Source of the DNA: F1-60-MAGs149 sp037133215
Lineage (GTDB): Bacteria > Actinomycetota > Thermoleophilia > Gaiellales > F1-60-MAGs149
Direction: 5' to 3'
NCBI GenBank assembly: GCA_037133215.1
Contig: JBAXOM010000129.1
Span: forward strand, 1-5,011
Length of the DNA: 5,011 bases
This document shows, piece after piece, positions 1-5,011 of this stretch. A program made the translations under genes and the position numbers. Below the pieces are notes generated by a model. The model did not search any database. It saw only the letters and a program-made list of their open reading frames with translations, and had not been told where the DNA came from. Numbering within the stretch: position 1 is the stretch's first letter; each line of letters begins with the position of its first letter.

Positions 1-804
1 CTCGACATCGTTGGCGCGAAGTTGGTGCGCGACATCGAGCCAGGCGAGATCGTGGTCTGCACGGCCGATGGCGTGCAGAGCATCCCGATCAAGTCCGGCA
101 CGGAGCATGCGCCTGCGCTCTGCGTCTTCGAGTTCATCTATTTTGCTCGGCCCGACTCCAAGCTCGACGGCGTGCACCTGCACGGTGCGCGCGAGCGGAT
201 GGGCGAGCGCTTGGCAGAGGAGTCGCCCGTCGAGGCTGACGTGGTGATACCGATCCCCGACTCCGGCGCACCGGCCGCTCAGGGCTATGCCCGCAAGAGC
301 GGTATTCCTTACGCGGATGGCCTCGTCAAGAATCGTTACGTCGGGCGCACGTTCATCCAGCCCGATCAGGCGCTGCGTGAGAACGGCATCAAGTTGAAGT
401 TCAATCCGATGCCCGACGTGCTGTCGGGGCGTCGTGTGATCGTCGTCGACGATTCGATCGTGCGTGGCACGACGACGCGCAAGATCGTCGAGATGCTGCG
501 TGGCGCCGGCGCGACAGAGGTACATCTCCGCATTTCCTCACCACCGGTCATCTCGCCCTGCTTCTACGGCATCGACATGGCCGCGAAGGATCAGCTGATT
601 GCCGCGCACAAGTCGCTCGAAGAGATTCGTCAGCACCTTGGCGCCGACTCGCTGGCCTACCTCTCGCTCGAGGGGCTCGAGGCCGCGACGGGCCATGGCG
701 ACGAGCGCTACTGCCGTGCCTGCCTGACGGGCAAATACCCGACGATCGTGCCGATCGCTGCCGATAAGGACCGCTTCGAAGCGACGCGGCTGCCGGTGGC
801 CTGA
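1..804 (+). CDS. purF: Amidophosphoribosyltransferase PurF, C-terminal part (5' end outside window)
   Basis: PurF makes 5-phosphoribosylamine from PRPP and glutamine, the first committed step of purine synthesis in the cytoplasm. The reading frame is open from base 1, so the 267 residues seen are the phosphoribosyltransferase half; the N-terminal glutaminase domain with its catalytic Cys lies upstream. The PRPP-binding loop VIVVDDSIVRGTTT is at 436-477, and the flexible-loop region KNRYVGRTFIQP is near 328-360. Four cysteines match the [4Fe-4S] ligands of the Bacillus subtilis enzyme: CVFEFIYFARPDS (codon at 121), PCFYGID (559) and the CRAC pair (712 and 721). This is therefore the iron-sulfur, oxygen-sensitive PurF class rather than the cluster-free E. 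coli type. The TTG at 22 is an internal Leu codon, not a start. The TGA at 802-804 lies 2 nt before purM. Identification is secure; only the missing N-terminus is unknown. Confidence 0.97.
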   Translation, partial: LDIVGAKLVRDIEPGEIVVCTADGVQSIPIKSGTEHAPALCVFEFIYFARPDSKLDGVHLHGARERMGERLAEESPVEADVVIPIPDSGAPAAQGYARKSGIPYADGLVKNRYVGRTFIQPDQALRENGIKLKFNPMPDVLSGRRVIVVDDSIVRGTTTRKIVEMLRGAGATEVHLRISSPPVISPCFYGIDMAAKDQLIAAHKSLEEIRQHLGADSLAYLSLEGLEAATGHGDERYCRACLTGKYPTIVPIAADKDRFEATRLPVA

Positions 805-809
805 GCGTG
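802..809 (+). other. purF stop / purM GTG start junction
   Basis: The TGA of purF (802-804) is followed after 2 nt by the GTG start of purM (807-809). No AGGAGG-like sequence lies in the 15 nt upstream, and there is no room for a promoter or terminator. Re-initiation by ribosomes finishing purF is the simplest reading; this is inferred from spacing alone. Confidence 0.8.
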
Positions 810-1808
810 GCCGACGATCTGACCTACGCTGCAGCCGGCGTCTCGCTCGAGGCCGCCGACGCTGTCGTCGAGCGCCTCAAGGGTGCTGTTCGCTCGACGG
901 TTCGCCCGGGCGTCATTGATGCGCATGGCGGTTTCGCTGGTCTCCTGGCGCTCGGTGGCCTTGGCTACGAGGATCCCGTGTTGGTCGCTGGCACCGACGG
1001 CGTGGGCACGAAGCTCGAGCTGCACCGCGAGGCGGGCTCGCTACACGCTGCGGGCATCGACTGCGTGGGGATGTGCGTCAACGACATTCTCTGCGTTGGT
1101 GCCGAGCCGCTGCTATTTCTCGATTACGTCTCCGTCGGTATGCTCGATCCTGAGGTCGTCGCGACACTCGTCGAGGGCATTGCTGATGGTTGTCGCCAGG
1201 CGGGAGCGGCCCTGCTCGGTGGCGAGACGGCCGAGCATCCAGGGGTGATGGATGCCGACAGCCTCGATGTCGCAGGCTTCGCCCTTGGCATCGTCGAGCG
1301 GAGCCGCATGATCGACGGTACACAGGTGGCGGCCGGCGATCGCGTGATTGGGATCGCCTCATCGGGGTTGCATTCCAATGGTTTCTCGCTCGTGCGCCGC
1401 GTTGTTGAGCGCGCTGGCGGACTCAAGAATGCTCCCGCCGGCCTACTCGCGCCGACCAAGATCTACGTCGATGACATCCGCGCGCTGCGCGCTGCCGTCG
1501 ACGTGCACGCGCTCGCGCACATCACCGGTGGAGGCATCGAAGGCAACGCGCCGCGGGTCATCCCCGACGGCTGCGGCATGGTCATCGACCCAACGGCCTG
1601 GCCTCGACCGAGCGTCGTGCAGTGGCTCGTCGACCAGGGCGTCGAAGAGGACGAGCTGCGCCGTGTGTTCAACATCGGCATCGGCATGATCGCCGTGGTC
1701 GCAGCAGCCGACGAGGTAGCTGCGCTGGCTGCACTCCGTGAGCAGGGCGCCGACGCGTGGGCGATCGGCGAGATCGAGTCGGGCGCTGGCGTCCGCTTTA
1801 CCGCATGA
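807..1808 (+). CDS. purM: Phosphoribosylformylglycinamidine cyclo-ligase (AIR synthetase) PurM
   Basis: PurM closes the imidazole ring, converting FGAM and ATP to aminoimidazole ribonucleotide in the cytoplasm. The 333-residue product is near the usual 340-350 and complete. Family landmarks in order: TYAAAGV at 6-12, GTDGVGTK at 62-69, MCVNDILCVGAEPLLFLDY at 89-107, GGETAE at 138-143, DVAGFALGIVE at 154-164, SSGLHSNGFSLVR at 185-197, HITGGGIEGNAPRVIPDG at 238-255 and the FNIGIGMI block at 289-296. The GTG at 807 is chosen because the conserved TYxxAGV segment starts only six residues in, and because it sits 2 nt after the purF stop. No good Shine-Dalgarno precedes it; the purine-poor GGTGGCC is the best available. 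The 3' end overlaps purN by 4 nt, so co-transcription and translational coupling are likely. Confidence 0.97.
   Translation: MADDLTYAAAGVSLEAADAVVERLKGAVRSTVRPGVIDAHGGFAGLLALGGLGYEDPVLVAGTDGVGTKLELHREAGSLHAAGIDCVGMCVNDILCVGAEPLLFLDYVSVGMLDPEVVATLVEGIADGCRQAGAALLGGETAEHPGVMDADSLDVAGFALGIVERSRMIDGTQVAAGDRVIGIASSGLHSNGFSLVRRVVERAGGLKNAPAGLLAPTKIYVDDIRALRAAVDVHALAHITGGGIEGNAPRVIPDGCGMVIDPTAWPRPSVVQWLVDQGVEEDELRRVFNIGIGMIAVVAAADEVAALAALREQGADAWAIGEIESGAGVRFTA
1805..1808 (+). other. ATGA overlap, purM stop / purN start
   Basis: The bases ATGA hold the purN start (1805-1807) and the purM stop TGA (1806-1808). Such a 4-nt overlap is a standard sign of translational coupling and supports one polycistronic message. 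The upstream bases (CGTCCGCTTTACCGC) have no Shine-Dalgarno match. Confidence 0.85.
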
Positions 1809-2407
1809 TTCGCGCCGCCTCTGTTGACGACCCACTGCGCATCGCGGTGCTCGCCTCGGGTCGTGGCTCGAACCTTGCTGCCTTGCTTGATGGGCTCGAT
1901 GCGACAGTGCGGATCGTCGCAGTTGCCTCCAATCGCGCCGACGCGATCGCGCTGGCCCGTGCCAAGGACGTCGAGATCGAGACCGAGGTCTTCGTGCGCG
2001 GCGAAGATTGGGCAGAGCGGGACCGACTGATGGGCGATTGGCTTGCAGCACGCGATGTGGAACTCGTGGTGTTGGCGGGGTTTCTCGAAATCCTCACGCC
2101 CGCCTTCGTCGACCGCTTCCCCACGATCAATGTGCACCCATCGCTTCTGCCGGCCTTTCCCGGGTTGAAGGCCTGGGAGCAGGCCCTCGCGGCGGGCGTG
2201 CCCGAAACAGGTGTCACCGTACATCTCGTCGACGCGGGGCTCGACACGGGGCCGCCGATTGCCCGAGAGCCCGTCCCGATTCGACCCGGCGACGACGGCG
2301 CTGCGCTGCACGAGCGGATCCAGGCAGTTGAGCACCGCCTGCTGCCTGACGTCGTTCGGCGTTTGGCACGCAACGAGATTCCTACGCCGCAAGCGGTGGC
2401 ACGATGA
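1805..2407 (+). CDS. purN: Phosphoribosylglycinamide formyltransferase PurN (10-formyl-THF dependent)
   Basis: PurN transfers the formyl group of 10-formyltetrahydrofolate to GAR, giving FGAR (step 3 of the pathway). The 200-residue protein is of normal family length. The N-terminal phosphate-binding loop LASGRGSN is at 16-23. The catalytic trio is present: Asn109 and His111 in INVHPSLLPAFPG, and Asp147 in GVTVHLVDAGLDTGP, corresponding to Asn106, His108 and Asp144 of E. coli PurN. The frame is open upstream to 1757, but the ATG at 1805 is the likely start because it overlaps the purM stop as ATGA and places IAVLASGRGSN at the expected distance from the N-terminus. No clear ribosome binding site precedes it. 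It overlaps purH by another ATGA. This is the folate-dependent enzyme, not the formate/ATP-dependent PurT. Confidence 0.96.
   Translation: MIRAASVDDPLRIAVLASGRGSNLAALLDGLDATVRIVAVASNRADAIALARAKDVEIETEVFVRGEDWAERDRLMGDWLAARDVELVVLAGFLEILTPAFVDRFPTINVHPSLLPAFPGLKAWEQALAAGVPETGVTVHLVDAGLDTGPPIAREPVPIRPGDDGAALHERIQAVEHRLLPDVVRRLARNEIPTPQAVAR
2404..2407 (+). other. ATGA overlap, purN stop / purH start
   Basis: ATGA holds the purH start (2404-2406) and the purN stop TGA (2405-2407). This is the second such overlap in a row, and it links two enzymes that both use 10-formyl-THF. The upstream sequence (GCCGCAAGCGGTGGCACG) has no strong ribosome binding site, consistent with coupling to purN translation. 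Confidence 0.85.
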
Positions 2408-3945
2408 GCCACGTTCGCCGCGCGCTCATTTCGGTCTCCGACGTTACGGGCCTCGAAGAACTGGCGTTGGCACTGCACGAGCTCGGTATCGAGATCGTCG
2501 CGTCGAGCGGGACGGGCAAGCGCATCGCCGCGGCAGGCGTGCCGTGGCTCGCAGTCGAAGAGGTGACGGGCGCGCCCGAGATGCTCGGTGGGAGGGTCAA
2601 GACGTTGCACCCCGGGATCCACGGCGGCATCCTCGCCCGTCGCGACGTCCCCGAAGATCTGGCACGCATCGAGGAGTTCGGCATCAAGGAGATTGGCCTC
2701 GTCGTCGTCAACCTCTACCCGTTCCGCGAGACCGTCGCGACACCGGGTATTACCGATGCTGAGGTGATCGAGAAGATCGACGTGGGCGGGCCGGCGATGG
2801 TGCGTGCGGCCGCGAAGAACCACCAGTCCGTTGGGGTCGTCACGTCGCCGAGCCGCTACGCGGAGGTAATCGCCGAGCTACGCGAGCACGACGGCGTGCT
2901 CAGCGATGAGACCCGCCGCCGGCTTGCTGCCGAGGCCTTCACGATGACCGCGGGCTACGACGCGGCGATCTCTGCCTGGTTTATGGGCAACGTCGCGCTG
3001 CCCGACGAGATCGTGATCGACCTGCAGCGCGAGCGCGAGTTGCCCTACGGCGAGAATCCGCACCAAGAGGCCGCGTACTACGTCGATCGCACTGCCTCTC
3101 GTCACCTGCTCACTGGCGTCGTTCAGCACGGCGGCAAGGGACTCTCGTACAACAACCTTGCCGATCTCGCGGCCGCGCACGCGATCGCGAACGAGTTTGA
3201 CGAGCCGGCGTGCGCGATCATCAAGCATCAGAACCCCTGTGGCGTTGCGCTTGGGAGCGATGTGGCTGAGGCGTACGAGAAGGCGCTCGCCGGCGATCCA
3301 GTCAGTGCGTTTGGTGGCGTGATCGCCATCAATCGGCCGATCACCGCCGAGCTTGGTGCTCGCCTCGCCGAGCAGTTCCTCGAGGTGGTCATCGCACCGA
3401 GTTTCGAGGACGGCGCGCTCGAGGCGCTCGCCGTGCGCCCGAACACGCGGCTCTTGGAAGACACCGATCCGCCACGTCGTGGTCCGCTGCGTCACTACCG
3501 CCCTGTGCCTGGCGGCATGCTGGTGCAGGATCCCGATAGCACCGACGAGCCGCGTGCGGCCATGACCGTTGTCACGACGGCACAGCCCGACTCGCGCGAG
3601 TGGGCGGACCTTGTGTTCGCCTGGCGCATCGTGCGCCACGTTTCGTCGAATGCGATCGTGATCGCACGTGATGGTGCAACCCTGGGAATTGGCGCTGGCC
3701 AGATGAGCCGCGTCGATTCGGTCCGGATCGCGGTGGAGAAGACACCAGAGGATCGCCGTGCCGGCGCCGTGCTCGCCTCCGACGCGTTTTTCCCGTTCCC
3801 CGATGGGGCCGAGCTGGCCTTGCAGGCGGGGATCACGGCGATCATCCAGCCGGGTGGCGCGAAGCGCGACGACGAGGTTACGGCCGCTGTCGATGCGGCT
3901 GGTGCAGCGATGCTCCACGTCGGCCGCCGCCACTTCCGCCACTAG
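2404..3945 (+). CDS. purH: Bifunctional AICAR formyltransferase / IMP cyclohydrolase PurH
   Basis: PurH catalyses the last two steps to IMP: formylation of AICAR with 10-formyl-THF, then ring closure. The 513 residues match the family length, and the C-terminus ends in the typical RHFRH. The N-terminal MGS-like cyclohydrolase domain (about 1-195) carries GGRVKTLHPGIHGGILARR (Lys66), VVVNLYPF (Tyr105) and KIDVGGPAMVRAAAKNH (Asp126, Lys138), the known active-site positions. The transformylase domain (about 200-513) has LPYGENPHQ at 213-221, the catalytic Lys274-His275 in IIKHQNPCG, DPVSAFGG at 298-305 and SNAIVIARDG/GIGAGQMSRVDSVRIA at 415-443. Two N-terminal loops deviate: SVSDVTG (usual Lys14 is Val) and ASSGTG in place of STGGT/ASGGT. 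The ATG at 2404 overlaps the purN stop. The TAG at 3943-3945 is 1 nt before the next gene. Confidence 0.97.
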   Translation: MSHVRRALISVSDVTGLEELALALHELGIEIVASSGTGKRIAAAGVPWLAVEEVTGAPEMLGGRVKTLHPGIHGGILARRDVPEDLARIEEFGIKEIGLVVVNLYPFRETVATPGITDAEVIEKIDVGGPAMVRAAAKNHQSVGVVTSPSRYAEVIAELREHDGVLSDETRRRLAAEAFTMTAGYDAAISAWFMGNVALPDEIVIDLQRERELPYGENPHQEAAYYVDRTASRHLLTGVVQHGGKGLSYNNLADLAAAHAIANEFDEPACAIIKHQNPCGVALGSDVAEAYEKALAGDPVSAFGGVIAINRPITAELGARLAEQFLEVVIAPSFEDGALEALAVRPNTRLLEDTDPPRRGPLRHYRPVPGGMLVQDPDSTDEPRAAMTVVTTAQPDSREWADLVFAWRIVRHVSSNAIVIARDGATLGIGAGQMSRVDSVRIAVEKTPEDRRAGAVLASDAFFPFPDGAELALQAGITAIIQPGGAKRDDEVTAAVDAAGAAMLHVGRRHFRH

Positions 3946-3949
3946 CGTG
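3943..3949 (+). other. purH stop / YcaQ-like GTG start junction
   Basis: The TAG of purH (3943-3945), a single C, and GTG (3947-3949) follow one another. The upstream bases (GCCACTTCCGCC) are pyrimidine-rich and offer no Shine-Dalgarno. No hairpin plus T-run terminator separates purH from the following gene, so transcription should continue into it unless something inside the coding sequence stops it. Confidence 0.7.
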
Positions 3950-5011
3950 GAGCACCTTTCTTCCGCCGAGGCCTGCACGATCATCGTCTCGCGGCAAGGC
4001 TTCACGACGCGCAATCGCGTGGCGACGGCAGACGACGTGCTGGCGACGGTTGGGCGGCTGGGCTGCGTCCAGCTCGACTCGGTCATGACCGTCGCGCGAG
4101 CGCATCGCCTAACGCTCGCGGCCCGGGTGGGGAGGGTGCCAGCGACGACGCTCAACGGTCTGCGTCGTAGCGGCTGCATTGCCGAGGTGTGGGCCCACGA
4201 GGCCAGCCTGATCGATGCGAACGACTTGCCGTACTTTCGAGGCGGCATGCTCAGCGAGCAGCAGCATCGCTGGTGGGGCCCGGTCCTTCAAGAGCATCCG
4301 CGGATTGCGAAGGAGGTACTGCGTCGGATCGAGGCGGAGGGGCCGCTGACGCCTGGCGATTTCGGTGGCGCGGGCACACCGGGGTGGTGGGAGTGGTCGC
4401 CTGCCAAGCAGGTCTTCGAGGCACTCTTCTCGAGTGGGCAGCTCGCGGTGCGCGAGCGCCGGAGTTTCGCGCGGGTCTACGACCTGCCCGAGCGGCTCTA
4501 CACGGAGCAGCAACTTGCGCCGGTCGATGAGGCGGCGGCGCTGCGTTGGCGCGTACTGCGGGCAGTCACCGCGCGAGGGATCGTTACGGAGAAGCGACTG
4601 TCCGACTACTTCCGTGTCCAGGGTCGCTCTAAGCCACTCGCCGCTCCTGTGGCCGAACTCATTTACGAAGGATCGCTCGTCCGCGTGCAGGTGGGTGAGC
4701 ACGCGGCGCTTGCAGACCCTGCGGCCCTGACTCCTCCGGACGACCCAACGGCAGCCGTCTTGCTCTGTCCGTTTGACAACCTAATTTGGGATCGGGACGA
4801 GACGGAGCGTCTGTTCGGCTTTCGACACCGTCTCGAGATCTACGTGCCAAAGCCGAAGCGCCAGTACGGCTACTACGTGCTGCCTTTACTCGTCGGCTCG
4901 CGCCTCATCGGCCGCGCCGATGTCAAAGCCGATCGCAAGGCAGGCGCGTTGCGGATCCTTGCAATGCACTGGAATGGTCGGCCGGCGCCTCGAGCGCTAG
5001 ACCGTGCCGCC
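3947..5011 (+). CDS. HTH_42 / YcaQ (AlkX)-like winged-helix DNA glycosylase, 3' end outside window
   Basis: This frame begins with GTG and stays open for 355 codons to the window end. The family is typically about 390-410 residues, so perhaps 40-60 are missing. It matches the HTH_42 (former DUF1006) family of tandem winged-helix proteins that includes E. coli YcaQ/AlkX and Streptomyces AlkZ, glycosylases that remove bulky N-alkyl bases or unhook interstrand crosslinks. Landmarks: SSAEACTIIVSRQGF at 5-19; Gln42-Leu-Asp44 in VQLDSVMTVARAHRLTL, the QxD catalytic signature of the YcaQ branch (AlkZ has QxQ); EVWAHEASLI at 80-89; winged-helix-like segments near 122-184 and 199-250; and LLCPFDNLIWDR followed by GFRHRLEIYVPKPKRQYGYYVLPLL at 272-315. 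The start is chosen because the family motif begins right after it; an in-frame GTG at 3902 inside purH is a less likely alternative. The substrate is unknown. The gene is 1 nt from purH, so probably co-transcribed. Confidence 0.88.
   Translation, partial: MEHLSSAEACTIIVSRQGFTTRNRVATADDVLATVGRLGCVQLDSVMTVARAHRLTLAARVGRVPATTLNGLRRSGCIAEVWAHEASLIDANDLPYFRGGMLSEQQHRWWGPVLQEHPRIAKEVLRRIEAEGPLTPGDFGGAGTPGWWEWSPAKQVFEALFSSGQLAVRERRSFARVYDLPERLYTEQQLAPVDEAAALRWRVLRAVTARGIVTEKRLSDYFRVQGRSKPLAAPVAELIYEGSLVRVQVGEHAALADPAALTPPDDPTAAVLLCPFDNLIWDRDETERLFGFRHRLEIYVPKPKRQYGYYVLPLLVGSRLIGRADVKADRKAGALRILAMHWNGRPAPRALDRAA

Noticed and set aside
443..452. 10-bp perfect palindrome TCGTCGACGA
   Set aside because: It lies in the codons for the invariant PurF PRPP loop (VVDDS) and is explained by Val/Asp codon choice in a GC-rich gene; no second copy was noticed.
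1757..1804. Upstream extension of the purN frame to 1757
   Set aside because: The added residues are Arg-rich out-of-frame purM sequence. The ATG at 1805 with an ATGA overlap gives the normal PurN N-terminus.
1463..2823. Overlapping minus-strand open frames of about 309 and 341 codons opposite purM, purN and purH
   Set aside because: They are antisense to conserved coding sequence, overlap each other in different frames, and resemble no family I know.
3902..3904. Upstream in-frame GTG as an alternative start for the YcaQ-like gene
   Set aside because: It would add 15 low-complexity residues (VQRCSTSAAATSATS) within the purH coding region. The family's conserved N-terminal segment begins right after the GTG at 3947.
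2878..4248. Long minus-strand open frame (456 codons) opposite purH and the start of the next gene
   Set aside because: Its translation is rich in Arg, Ser and Thr with no recognisable motif, and it runs antisense to strongly conserved PurH motifs. It is a typical high-GC shadow frame.
4773..4778. TTGACA hexamer in an A/T-richer patch, resembling a -35 promoter box
   Set aside because: It encodes the conserved FDNLIWDR motif of the HTH_42 family, and there is no -10-like element at 16-18 nt downstream.

Overview
This is a compact, all plus-strand stretch of a high-GC bacterial genome (roughly two-thirds G+C by eye, with strongly G/C-biased third codon positions). It carries the late part of a de novo purine operon followed by a DNA-repair-type gene. 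In order: the C-terminal part of purF (1-804, 5' end outside the window), purM (807-1808), purN (1805-2407), purH (2404-3945), and an HTH_42/YcaQ (AlkX)-family gene (from 3947 and open at the window end). There is essentially no non-coding DNA. The gaps are 2 nt (purF/purM) and 1 nt (purH/YcaQ-like gene), and the other two junctions are 4-nt ATGA stop/start overlaps. I saw no promoter, terminator, RNA gene, repeat, mobile element or CRISPR.

The four pur genes cover the first committed step (PurF: PRPP to phosphoribosylamine), step 3 (PurN: GAR to FGAR), step 5 (PurM: FGAM to AIR) and the last two steps (PurH: AICAR to FAICAR to IMP). PurN and PurH both use 10-formyltetrahydrofolate. All diagnostic active-site motifs are intact. 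PurF is the iron-sulfur (Bacillus-like) type, with all four cluster cysteines present.

The order F-M-N-H matches the Bacillus subtilis operon, where purD follows purH. Here a predicted DNA glycosylase takes that place. In Mycobacterium, purF-purM and purN-purH are pairs at separate loci. The high GC, GTG starts, Fe-S PurF and HTH_42 gene would fit a deep-branching actinobacterium (for example Acidimicrobiia or Thermoleophilia), but this is a weak inference and other high-GC phyla are possible.

Most of the window is ordinary housekeeping DNA. The points worth a second look are the QxD-type glycosylase joined to the purine operon, the near-absence of Shine-Dalgarno sequences at tightly coupled junctions, and a Lys-to-Val change in the usually conserved SVSDKTG loop of PurH. 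I found no convincing undescribed system.
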